Shown piece after piece: positions 22,640 to 34,300 of a stretch of DNA of 64,000 nt. How positions within the stretch are numbered: position 1 is the stretch's first letter; each line of letters begins with the position of its first letter. The notes beneath the pieces are model-generated. The model saw nothing but the letters and a program-made list of their open reading frames with translations, ran no database searches and was not told the origin of the DNA. The stretch comes from Anaeramoeba flamelloides (Eukaryota; Metamonada; Anaeramoebidae), in the NCBI GenBank assembly GCA_027625915.1, contig JANTQA010000072.1, positions 2,728,001 through 2,792,000 of the forward strand. Direction: 5' to 3'. The position numbers and the translations under genes are program-made.

Positions 22640-23372
22640 GATACACTTTATTTTGGCAAACGTAAATACAAAGTTTTTACTTCCTTTTCCTTTTTTGAAT
22701 TTTTAATCTTAGATTTGAAGAAAGCATTTTAAACGATAAAATATATAGATTGATTAAAAAATGAGTTGACCTCGGAATAATTCTTTACCAATAGAATGTT
22801 GGAAATAAATGTTTTAATTGTTGATTTTAAAGAAATAATTAAGAATAGGAAATCGAACCACTATTGAAAAGAAACCAAAAAAAGTTGAAGATCGATCAGC
22901 AAAGAACCAAAATAACAAGTTGCCACAAGATAAAAGGTAACCTTACTTGAAATTTCAGGGATAGTAATCCAAAAAAGTAATGACTAAGATTTGTTAAAAT
23001 TTTAATTAAACGAAAAATTTTTTTAAAATTTTCAAGAATTTATTATTCCACAACAAATAACTTTTCTTTTTCGTACTCTTCTGAATTTATACTCACACTT
23101 CTTTTGCTAATTGTAAATTCTGGAATGGTAAAAATTAGAAAAATCGTTGAAAAATAGTTTTATTTTTACGATTTTCTACGAACTGTTTGTTCACTAATTT
23201 CACATTCTACTTCAAATGAAACAGACTCTCATTTAAATAATAAAAAGTTAAAATCTATTTGTGAATGAAATTTGTTGTTAAATAGAATTATTTACCATCC
23301 AAGTTCATTATTTTTTGTTTGATAATTTTTTAAAGTTTTTTTTTCCAAAGAACATCTCTATTTAATTATTTA
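22640..23372. other. Upstream region of the KE-rich gene, nothing recognised
   Basis: No repeat member or exon seen. The last 60 bases before the ATG are T-rich. No promoter motif can be assigned. Confidence 0.45.
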
Positions 23373-24431
23373 ATGACAGAACTTCACGATACAAAAGTGA
23401 GTGAAAATTTTCAGCAACCACAAAGAGAATACAAAGAAGGATTTAAACCTCAAAAACAAATGAAAACATTAAAGAATCAATCGAACCAAATGTCTGTCCA
23501 AGATGGTGTTTTCATCCATTATAAGACAAATTCAAAAACTGTGATGGCGATGATTGAGAAGCCGATAACTGTGAATAAGATAAGAAACATCTTTGCTTCG
23601 GGTGACGAAAGACCTCTCACACTTACCAAACTTTCAAACTATTTTAACAATGTAGGTTATTTTATAGCAACCACACCATTCTTGATTCGAAAAAAAAATC
23701 AATACAAAATTGAAAAGCAATGCAATTATATCGTCAATAGCTTTAATAATAAAGAACTTTACCAATGGATCCTATTAAAAGAAGGAAACGACTTTGATCC
23801 AAGATATAATTATGATCAAGTTTTTGCAAATATGGAAGACAAGATGAAAAAGAAAAAATTAAATACCATTGGACTTCGGTTTATCTACAAGAAAAAAGGA
23901 TTAAAAATTGGATTCAGTTATACCCTTCCTGAATTAGTTGATGTGCTAAGAAAGAAATTTTCATTGAGAAACCCATTAATGAAATTTCAATACGAACTTC
24001 ATCCAGTAACAGATATTGGGTATCTAGTTAATGAGAAGATTTACAAAAAGAAAATTAAAAAAAGACACCAATTAAGAGAAGAAGAAAAAAGAAGAAGAAA
24101 AAGAGAAAAAAAAAAGAAAGAAAAAAAGAAAAAGAAAGAAAAAAAATTAAAGAAAAAAAGAAAGAAAAAGAAAAAAAAGAAGAAAAAGAAAGAACAGAAG
24201 AAAAAGAAAGAAAAGAAGAAAAAGAAAGAAAAGAAGAAAAAGAAAGAAAAGAAGAGAAAGAAGGAAAAAAAGAAAAAGAAGGAAAAAAAGAGAAAGAAAG
24301 AAGAAAAAGAAAGCAAAGAAGAAAAAGAAATCAAAGAAGAAAAAGAAAGTAAAGAAGAAAAAGAAAGCAAAGAAGAAAAAGAAAGCAAAGAAGAAAAAGA
24401 AAACAAAGAAGAAAAAGAAAGTAAAAATTGA
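23373..24431 (+). CDS. Unrecognised protein with long Lys/Glu-rich tail
   Basis: 352 residues from ATG 23373 to TGA. Residues 45-220 are of ordinary composition and look folded: VFIHYKTNSKTVMAMIEK, a stretch ending GYFIATTPFLIRKK, and LNTIGLRFIYKKKGLKIGFS may be two related beta-rich modules. I do not recognise the family. From about residue 225 the protein is nearly all Lys and Glu, first KKKKEKK-like, later eight repeats close to ESKEEKE. The DNA there is almost pure purine, so no frame can contain a stop and a frameshift inside it would be invisible. A consensus donor (GTAAGT at 24443) lies just past the stop and is reached open in the next frame, so the true gene may continue by splicing. 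No recognised neighbour lies within 4 kb. Confidence 0.6.
   Translation: MTELHDTKVSENFQQPQREYKEGFKPQKQMKTLKNQSNQMSVQDGVFIHYKTNSKTVMAMIEKPITVNKIRNIFASGDERPLTLTKLSNYFNNVGYFIATTPFLIRKKNQYKIEKQCNYIVNSFNNKELYQWILLKEGNDFDPRYNYDQVFANMEDKMKKKKLNTIGLRFIYKKKGLKIGFSYTLPELVDVLRKKFSLRNPLMKFQYELHPVTDIGYLVNEKIYKKKIKKRHQLREEEKRRRKREKKKKEKKKKKEKKLKKKRKKKKKKKKKKEQKKKKEKKKKKEKKKKKEKKRKKEKKKKKEKKRKKEEKESKEEKEIKEEKESKEEKESKEEKESKEEKENKEEKESKN
24076..24425 (+). repeat. Purine-rich (GAAAAA)n tract encoding the KE tail
   Basis: About 350 bp almost wholly A and G, with irregular GAAAAAG units, the last third being 24-bp units that encode ESKEEKE-like repeats. The first 70 bases and the late units contain the few pyrimidines. 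Confidence 0.85.
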
Positions 24432-25871
24432 AAAACGGAGAAGTAAGTTAAGAAAAGAAAAAAAAGAAAAGAATGTAAGAAACAAAGATCAAAAAGAAAA
24501 AGAAAACAAAAGTGTTTCCATCATTGAAAAAAAAAAAAATTTAGTTTTAAATTTCAGAAAAAAATAAAAATATCTTGAAAATGTTTCATCTAGAACAGAT
24601 TTAGAAAGAAAAAATTTGGAAAAACCTTCAAAGGGTAAGAATAACCAAGATCAAAAAAACAAATAGAGAACCCCACTAAAAAGATTTGATGAGAATTGAA
24701 AGCCTAACTAATTAAATACAATAAGTTAATTAATTAATATTTTTATTACTTCCCATCTAAATTCATTTATCAAAATATATTATCATTATTCAAAAACATA
24801 ATGATTGATTGCTTCTTTTTCGTATTTGAAAAGAAAAATATCGAACAAGGGAAATACCAAAACTTATACATACCTCCAGTTTTGTGTAATTATCACTCAA
24901 GTTTATTACCCCTAAATAAGAATATTTTTCAATATCATACCCTTAATTGAAAAATAAAAGGAACAAAATTTTCATTTGATGTTCTCAGAAAAAAAAAAAC
25001 AAATCCTCAGGAATAAATAAATCATAAATGTCACCAATTCCAAAAGGAAAATCAAAATTTAGAAGATTTTAAGAATTAAATAGTTTGGATTTTCCCTTTG
25101 ATCTTTTTCCTATAATTTACTACAAACTGAATAAAAATTTTTTCTATTTATTTTTTAACAAATACTTTTTTTTTTTTTGAATTGTTTTTTGATTAGAAAT
25201 TTTTGTAAAAAGAAACTAATTTAAAATCATTTTAAAATAATAATAAAAAACAAAAATTAGATTTTTAGTCCTTGAGGTGAATACAAACAATTTTCTGTTT
25301 ATTTGAAAAATCGATTATTGTAAAATGAAGTTGTGGTATTGTAAATAAATTATAAATTTCTAAATTCTTTTAATTTTAATATCTTGTTGTATTTTTCTTT
25401 AAATCATGTTACAGCCGTTCCAACCCTACCATGAAATCTATAATAAAGAGACAAACCATTTTCTATCTCACATTTTCTTTTTTATAACAGGGTTTTATTC
25501 TTATGTGATAGCCTTTTCGAAACAGTTGTATTTTATTATAGAAAAAATATTTCAAATAGAGAATAAATTAATATTTGTATTTTTGGCTTGACGACTTCGA
25601 AAAGATAAATAATTTGTGAAAATTTTTAGGTTTTTAATATATCCATAATTTCTAAACACCTCGATATCAAAAGGCACGACCATTTCTCTGTGATTACTAA
25701 ATGAAATATCTAAATTTCGTAAATTTTTTTTTTTGTATTTTTGAATTTATTTGATAAACAACAAGATTTTTTTCTCTCAGTCTTTCAAATAAGAAATTGT
25801 TTTTAAAAAACCTATGTCAAACCATAAAATGTATATTATAGCGTATATCTGAAGATTTTTTTTTTTTGAAT
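24432..25871. other. Intergenic; one weak candidate exon
   Basis: Mostly AT-rich. At 25415-25591 an open frame follows a good acceptor (CTTTAAATCATGTTACAG) and reads PFQPYHEIYNKETNHFLSH then hydrophobic sequence to TGA. I could not join it in phase to the upstream gene, so it stays a candidate only. Confidence 0.35.
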
Positions 25872-25875
25872 TTAA

Positions 25876-27245
25876 GGGAGTAGCCACGGTAAAGGAAAAT
25901 TTTTCACTTTTTTGCAATTCTGAAGAGGATCAGAAAATAACATTTTTTACTTTGGTTGTAACTCGTTGATTTTTATTATTTAAAGTACTTCATTCATTAG
26001 ATTTTTTAAATTTTTTTTTCAGAGTCTCAAAGAAATTGCCACAATAGAATGTTGAGTTGAATTGCAAAAAATAGTGTTTTGAAAGTTGAATAACTTTTCT
26101 TTTATCCTTATCTCAACATTCTATTGTTGCATTTAATTTTTTCATTTTTTATTTTTTCATCATTTTTGAGCTTTTTTTAATCCTGACAAGATAAAGCAAT
26201 TAGAAATATTTTTTTATTAGTGGCATTTGGGATTAATGGATTTTGATTAAAATGAACAAAAACATTACAATTGAAAGAATCATAAAAGGAAACATAAATG
26301 GGACTTAAATAGCTAGAAGAATTCCAAAATTAGAATAATTAAGTCAAATTATTACTTATTAGGATTTTAAATCATTGCGTTTAGTGGAATTGGAGAAGTG
26401 AATACGATTATATGTTATCAAAGTTTAAAACACAAAATAGCCACAAATTTTATTCAAAGAATCTGAAATTATCATCCCCCCCCAAAAAAAAACTAAACCC
26501 CATTCCAAAAATTTGGACACATCTAAAATCAAAAATAGGAAAACAAAAACTCAATTTATTATATTTTCCCAAACGTAATATAAAACCATATTTAAATAAC
26601 TAAGTATTAATGGTTTTTTAAGTAATCATTTTCATCCAAATATAAGAAAACAATATAAAATAAAAAATCAAAACAAGTGTACCCAAAATAAGGAAACGAG
26701 CTGAAATGAAAGAGTTTGAACAAAAAATATATTGGTAGATTTGTTAAAATTACACCAACAATGGTTGATCGATCAAATGATAAGATACCATGCACAGGTT
26801 GTATGTGGATTTTTCAATTTTTGAAACTCAACACTAACATTCTATCAACCATCTATAAAAAAATTTCAGATCTAACGAAACAAATTAAGTAACTGAAAAA
26901 TTGGAAATGAAAACAAAAACAAAAAAGACAAAAAATGAAATAGTTTGTTGAATTAAAATTTATTTCGAATTGGATGTAAATCATGTTATTGTTATTTTTT
27001 CAACTGTTTAAAATGTGTCCAAATTAATGGAATTAAGTTTATTTTAATAAAAAAATAATATTAAAAAAAACTATTCTATCAATATAATCTCAATTTTTTT
27101 ATTGTTGAACATTACTAAAAAAAAAATATCAAATAATTTTTTTAAAAAAATTTTTAGAGAATCTACAATCACATGCCACTAAAATAAAATGTTCTTATCT
27201 CATCTCTCTCAAAATTTTATCATGTCTTATGGTGTAGCTACTCCC
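25876..27245. mobile_element. TTAA-flanked element, GGGAGTAGC subfamily, copy C, with nested insertion
   Basis: Ends GGGAGTAGCCAC and GTAGCTACTCCC, each next to TTAA. Total 1,370 bp, of which 543 bp plus a duplicated TA is a Tc1-like element at 26497-27039; the host element alone is about 825 bp. It shares its termini but not its interior with copies A and B. It also has an internal inverted pair, CAATAGAATGTTGAG at 26042 and CTCAACATTCTATTG at 26111. Confidence 0.78.
26497..27039. mobile_element. Tc1-like non-autonomous element, short form, nested
   Basis: TA-flanked. Left end AACCCCATTCCAAAAATTTG; right end is the complement, ending TTAATGGAATTAAGTT. Interior word GATCGATCAAATGATAAGAT is shared with the other copies. 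Inserted in copy C of the TTAA family, hence younger than it. Confidence 0.82.
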
Positions 27246-27247
27246 TT

Positions 27248-28286
27248 AACTGAGGCAAAAAAGTCAATTTCTATATCTTTCAAATCCCACAGAAGGTTTT
27301 AACAGCTGTACCATAATTTTCAAAATCATTAAACTTTCAAAATATTTTTCTGCATATTTTAAAACACTATTCTTATTTTTTTAATTAATCCTGGAAATAT
27401 AAATAATATAATCTTCATATATCCCACTATAACAACATTTATTTACAATCTTCCTCAGTTATTATGGAATTTTTATGTTATCAAATTTTGATACTAAAAT
27501 AAATTTTAAAAAGTTGGGTCTAGCAATAATAAAGCTCATATTGAAAATATTTTTCTTAAATGAGATAATATTCCGGATTTTTTTCTGTTATTCAAAAAAT
27601 ATAATTTGAGAACTGATAATTATTTTAGAAATCAAAAATTCCCTAAGAAACTACTTGGAATTTGCTCTCTAAAATAAATAAATTTTGATAATGTCTCATA
27701 AAAAAGTTTCATATAAACTCTTTTTATGAATTATATTTTTACAATATTAATTTATCCTCATATACAACTTTTTAAGTATCTATTACAGCGACTTAATTGG
27801 ATTAAGAAAAATTTTCATGACCACCTTAGAAAACATGTCATAATTATTGAATATTTGCTTTCAAGTTAAGAATTTCTCAAATACAGAATTTAACAAACAT
27901 ATTATATTTATAATTATAAACCTTGAAAAATAAACCTGAATAAGGAAACCTCTCGTAAAATGGAAAAATGTAAAAAATTTAAGTTCTGCAATTAACATTA
28001 TATTATCTTAATCAACTTATTTGATATTACTTTTGTTCTGAATCTATTCCAACAAGATTTGAATAAATTTACTAAATTTTTTATAAAAAAAAGTTATTTT
28101 GAGGAACAGAACACATAAACTATTGAATTCTACTAAACTTTCAACCAAAATTCTGAAATTTATTTTTCTTATCTACTTTTTTCATCAATGTTGTTAGGTG
28201 AGAAAGATATCAATAATAAAGAACAACTAATAATAATAGAAATTAAAAATATAAAAGACTTCAATAGTTAAAAAAATCTATAAATA
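27248..28286. other. Intergenic, nothing recognised
   Basis: AT-rich, with no exon or repeat-family match that I could detect. Confidence 0.5.
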
Positions 28287-28288
28287 TA

Positions 28289-29265
28289 AACCCTATTCCA
28301 AAAATTTGGACAGATCCAAAATCAAAAATATGCAAAAAAAAAAAAAACCCAATTTATTGTATTTTTCCAAAAGTAATATAAAAACACATTCAAGCTAACA
28401 GAGTATCGATGTTTTTTAAGTAATATTTTTAATCCAAATAAAATAAAAAAATATAAAACTATATATTTCAAAACCTCTGTAACCAAAATGATGAAACGAG
28501 TGGAACAAAAAATTATATTGCTAAATTTGCTGAAATTTCACCAAAAATTATTGTTCATCAATCAAAAGATAAGATAACATCCAACAATTGTTTGTGATTT
28601 TCCAATTTAACAAACTCAACACTAACATTCTATCAACCATAGAAAAAAAAATTCAGATCTAATGAAACAGATTTCCGACTTAAAAAAAAAGAAATGTCAA
28701 CCAAACAGAAAAGACAAAAAATTAAATAATCTTTGTTTCTGTCAAAGTTACCAAACATTTTTTTTTCAAATATTAATTATTTTCTATAATTGACCAATGA
28801 TGAATAAATAAGAAATAAATAGAATAATATCTTATTAAAAAAAATGCTGGTAACTGTATCAAGTAATTTCTATTAAAGCAATAGATTTTCTTAAAAATAA
28901 AAAAACCCTAATTCTCTTTTTTTCTATTGAGAAAAACAACAATGTTTCATTTTGATTTTCTATTGAAGATCAAATAAACTCCCAATAGAAAAAGATATGA
29001 TTTCTCTAGGATCATTTTCTCAATAACAATAATATTAGAATAACACATTTCGACCTAGTGACTCTCGATCTTGCAATAAAATTTTTTTCAAAAATGAATT
29101 GCTTGTTTTAAAAAAAAAATCAAAAAAAAGAAAAAAAAAAGTCAAAAAATGTGTTCAATTTTTGTAATCAACAAATTATATTTTTTTCTTCTAATATCCA
29201 ATTAAACCCTTTAAACAAATGTAATTCATCCCATTACAACGTGGGTCCTCTTTAGCTATAAAATA
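28289..29265. mobile_element. Tc1-like non-autonomous element, long form, 3' end lost
   Basis: Starts AACCCTATTCCAAAAATTTG after TA. It follows the long copy at 57787-58856 through AGTCAAAG-type, TTGAAGATC-AATA and TTAGAATAACA words to CCCTTTAAACAAATGTAATTC, but the terminal TGTCCAAATTTTTGGAAT is missing. Confidence 0.7.
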
Positions 29266-29326
29266 TATATTGATGATTGTAACACCCCCATTTATACATT
29301 AATTTAACGAAAATCACTCATAAATA

Positions 29327-29366
29327 AAAACAAAAACAAAAACAAAAACAAAAACAAAAACAAAAG
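29327..29366. repeat. (AACAAA)n microsatellite
   Basis: About six units of a 6-bp AAAAAC repeat, 3' of the BEACH gene. Confidence 0.85.
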
Positions 29367-29458
29367 TAACATTAAAGTTATATTTTAAAAATTATATAAT
29401 GATATTTATCATCTGAAAAAAAAGCTAATAATAATAATGATGAATTTTCAAATTATTA

Positions 29459-31389
29459 TTAATTTTCAATAATAATTTTTTCATCAACCATGTCCACATT
29501 CACGTTATCAACATCTATATGAATATTTTTAAAATAACAATCGTTACAAATTAAATTAAAAATCTTTTTACTATTTTCAGATAGCTTTTCGGATTTCATT
29601 CTGGAGCAGTTACCACAAACGGGATTCTTACAAATAAAGCAATTAAGTTTGTCAGAATTAAAAATCAAATTTCTATTACATTTATAGCAGATAATTGTTT
29701 TGATACTTTTGGAAATATTTTCGTTTTGTGAGTATAAGCAGGCGATTGCTGTATTATTGGCAAAATATAGTCTATTATTATTTTTCGAAATAGCAATACG
29801 GTAAATTGGGCTTTTATCATAACTTTTTGTTCTAAATATTTCTTGGAAATAAAAATCATTAATTTTTTTGATTTTATTTTCATTCACATTCTTGCTGACA
29901 GAGACATTAGATTTTAGTTTATAAACATAATTGGGATCAATTGAAGAAATTAATCTCCAGAATGTTAAAGAACCAGATTCATGACCGGTAATATAAATAA
30001 ATTCATCAAAATTTTTATCGATTCTTGTAATTAAAGTGGAAGTTATTTTGTTACTATAATATTTGTGAATCTTTTTATACGCTAATAATTTGCCATTTAT
30101 TGTAAATAATTGCAAAATATTTGAAGAGCAAGACAAGATATTACCATTAACATGATTAATTTCGACTGCATTTATTGGGAACTTAAAGTTTGATAATGTC
30201 CTAATTTTTCTTTTTTTATTTAAATCATATATTATGCATGTTTTGTCTTTAGAACCCGAAACAAATATTGAATATGTTAGACATATATCCATTGCAGTTA
30301 TCTCTTTTGAATGACCAGTAAAGATTTGGAGTAATTTAATTTCTGGATTCCAATGATTTTTTTGGGTATTATTATGCTGTATTATTGACCAATATTTAAC
30401 AACTAGATCTTGTCCTGCTGTTAAAAAAAATTTCCCATTTTTGGAAATTTTTATTATTTGAATTTTTCCATTATGTGGGTTTTCCTTTAAAGATAAGATT
30501 TTTTTGTCCTTAATTTTAATTATCCTTATTGAATTATCGATATAGTTCCAATCGATCATTGTTTTATTTTCTGGCCCGATAAATATTTGTTTTTGCGTTG
30601 TATTAATAATATCCTCCATTTTATTTGAAGAACTTTCAATAATTTTAAAATCTTGGATTTTAATACCACCATCATCATCAGATTTATTATTATCATTTTG
30701 ACTCTTATTATTTTCGTTATTTGGATCTTTACTATCAAGATCATCATTATCATCACTACTATCACCATCGCCATCATTTTTATTTTCATTACTATTTACC
30801 CCATTCAATTCTTTAATAATTTGAAAATTTAAATTCTCTAAATTTGAAAAAATTGCATTTTTATTAAAGATATTTTTAAGATTATTTGAAATTAATATTT
30901 TTTTTTTTGGATGAGGCTTTTGGAATAATTGAATAGGACATTGCCCAAAATTTTCAATTTGAGTAATTAGCGTTTGTTTTAATTGCAAGTCGGTAATTTT
31001 ATCTAAATTCAAATAATTTTCATACGTTAAATAATAAAATAAATTCTTGGCTTTAACAGCTTCTTCACCCCTTTGCTTATATCCAAATATTAAATCAATC
31101 CATTCATTTAAATGTTCGTTAACATATTCTGATTCTAATGCTGCCCTATTTAACCTCACAAATTCATACGCACTTCCCTTTGCCCATGGTGGAAAATTTA
31201 CATTGTTTATTATTTCATTAGTTTCTTCTAACTTTCCAAAATCAAAATTATTTAAATTTAAAAACATCTCTGGTAAATAATAAAATTCAGGTATTATTTC
31301 TTTTACATTATCTGAAGATTTAAATGATGAATTTTCCCATGAAATATCTAATGAACGAAACATTCTTCTTGGATGATCAAACTTTCCAC
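29459..31389 (-). CDS. BEACH gene exon 4 (end of BEACH, WD40, zinc finger)
   Basis: Coding starts at the acceptor AATAG, upstream of the first ATG: the split codon plus [17 protein letters not shown] completes the family sequence ELQxGKFDHPDR. BEACH motifs follow: [45 protein letters not shown] and [12 protein letters not shown]. After an acidic, Asn-rich linker come WD40 units ([33 protein letters not shown]) and a four-pair Cys finger near the C-terminus, then a TAA stop. Confidence 0.93.
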
Positions 31390-34300
31390 CTATTTTTATT
31401 TTTATTTTTATTTTTATTTTTTATTTTTTTTTTATTTTTATTTATTTTTTTATTTTTATTTATTTTTTTTTATTTATTTTTTTTTTGTTTTTATTTTTAT
31501 TGTTATGGTTTTTGTTAAAATCATTTGTAATAGAAATTTAGATAAGAATTTTTCTGAATGAATAAATAAATTATTATATTTTTATCAATTGGATTTATAA
31601 TCTTGATTAATTTTGAATTAATTGATGTGCAAAATAATTTATTTTTTAAAAATTTAGATCATTTTAAATCCATTAAAAAATTTTAAATAATATTAGTTTT
31701 TTGTTTAATATATAAGGTATTTTCAAAAAAAAGTGGTATTTTTTTTTTTTTTTGTGTCTCATATAATAAATATTCTCTTGAGTGATTCTCTTTGTAAATT
31801 GGTAAAATAAAATTAAGAGATTATAGTAATACTGATTAAATCAGAAACTAGTGTGTGTATTTTCAATATAATGAAAGATGAAAACATTTCTAAAAAATGA
31901 AAACAAAATATTAACATACTTTTTTTGTAAAAAACAATTTACACACAGAAAAATCAATAATAAATGGATGAACAATAGGGCAAGGATCCAAACAATTTTT
32001 TAAACAATAAAATACTGTTATAAGTTTTCTAATTGTTTGAGATTTTTTGTCTAGTCTAAAGTGTCTTTTTTGGAAACAATTTTTATGATCAAAATGAAAA
32101 AAAGAACAGAAGTTTTCACACTTTAAAAATTGTCATTTAAAATTTAGATCAAGAACTTTTAATATATTTTTTATTTATGCAATAATATGGAATACAAAAA
32201 AAATTGGGTTATTATTTACAATCAAGAAATGGAATTACGATTTAGGGTATTTTAATAGTTTTAAAAAGAAATTCTAAAATAAATTTGCTCCCACTTTTTG
32301 GGAAATAGCTAAGAGAGAGAGATTTGAAAAATATATCTATTAAATCTTTTTTTTTTTTTAATGTATAAAGCTATTACGAATACGATCCTTTAACTTTTAT
32401 AGATTTTTTATTGAAAAATTTAGTTTTTTAATTTCAAAGAGATTTTGAATATGAATAATTGTAAAATAAGAAGATTAGGAATTAAAAAGATCATTAACAC
32501 CCCCTTCCCCCCTTTGTCATGATTAAATTTGTTCAAAAACTTTAAATAAAGCATTATTAGAAATAAAACTTTTATTCACAACTTCCACAAGAATATTTTT
32601 TAAAAAAGTTATTCAAAAATGTTGAATTCAATGGTAATTAATTCATTAGGTTCAATAAATATTCTTTGAGAATATAATCATTTGGCTATTTTTACCAATT
32701 CATTTAATAAAAATTACTTAATTGTTGATTTCTTTTTTTATGGGTATTACACTGTAATAAAGATTTTATTTTTTTATGAGTAGTTATTTAAGCTCCACAA
32801 TATTTTACTGGACATTTTCGTTTTTAACTTGGTTTTCAAATTTTTCATTAAATAATTTTTTTGAGAATCTTTTTGAAAAATAAACAAAAAATAAAAAAAG
32901 AAAAGTTGATTTAAGAACTAGAAAAGTAAAAAAAATGTTCTATTAAATTTAATAAAATAATTCAAAAAAATTTTATCACGTCGAACTTGAAAAAGAAGTA
33001 AGAATCTGAGTGATTCAATACCAAACTTCCTTAAAAAGCTATTTTCCAAAATTAATTATTGTTTTTAAAAGTTTGATCCATTTTTTCTCATTTTTGAAAA
33101 GTTCCAAATTCAAAATATTTTCGAATTATTTCAAAAAAAAATATTTTCGATGAAAGAAGAAAGAAATCTATCTCTTTATGAAGAGGAAGGGTACAAAAAG
33201 ACACTTAAAAAATAAAACCACCAAGTTTTAAAATAACCCAGTATAAAAAATATACTTTATTTCAAAAAAATATAATCATTATTTTAAACTTGAAAAAAAT
33301 GTAATTTCTTTATTTGTAACAGTTTTCGAATTATTTTTTTTCTTTTTGTTTAACAAAAGAAATATGAGAAAAACCATCAAACCATTAAATTAAAAATTTA
33401 CAAAATGCATTTTTAAAAACCTGTAAAATTTAACTTAAGGGATTAGCGTCAACCTAGAAGAAGTCATAATATTAAGGTAAGCTTACAATTGGATCTAACT
33501 CAAATTAGTGCGCTATGGTTCAAATGTCTCGAAAAAATCGATTAGTAAAGTAGTAATATTTGTTGATTTCATCAACTAAAAATGATCAATGTATTAGTAA
33601 AAAACCCAAGAATTTCAGCAAAAAATCTACATTTTGCCATAAATATAAAGCTGAATTATCAATTTTAAGACTTCAAAGTTGCAAAACACCGTTCTTAAAT
33701 TTGTCTCGAAATGAAGATTAGTTGCAAAAAAATTCAATTTTTTTTTAAAATTATTAATTAACGAACGGATTATTTTGACAAATTATTTTTAAAATATTGG
33801 AAATATATTTGATATCACAATTAGTTATATAAAAAAGAAAACCAAAATAATCAATCTTTGGGTTTTTATGTTGATGATTATTCTGAAGTTAATCTTTGTA
33901 ATTCAAAAAATGATAAAATAGTTACTTTTGAAAAGTTCTAAAGAAAGATTATTAAATCCTGGAATACTGTATTTTGAGTTTCTATTTATTAGATTTGGAA
34001 AAGGAATTAAAAAAAAAATTTCCCATAAATAAAAAAATTTTAATTAGTGATACTTAGTAAAAAAAGTAATAATTTATTGTATAATAATATTTATAATCAA
34101 ATTTTTAGAGTCACATGAACCATGCAAAACTGATATCATTTACACCCAATTACAACATACTTTTATTATATATGTATCTATGGTGACGCTAATCCCTTAA
34201 AACTTTCGGAAAAACTTTTTAATTTGATTATTCCGGATTAATAATTAATAACCCCATTTTAATTATTTCAGTACATTTGTAATTACCCAAAGAAAAAAAT

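Noticed and set aside
24431-25591. Joining the KE-rich gene to the exon-like frame at 25415
   Set aside because: The only frame that reaches the GTAAGT donor ends in phase 1, whereas the downstream frame needs phase 0.
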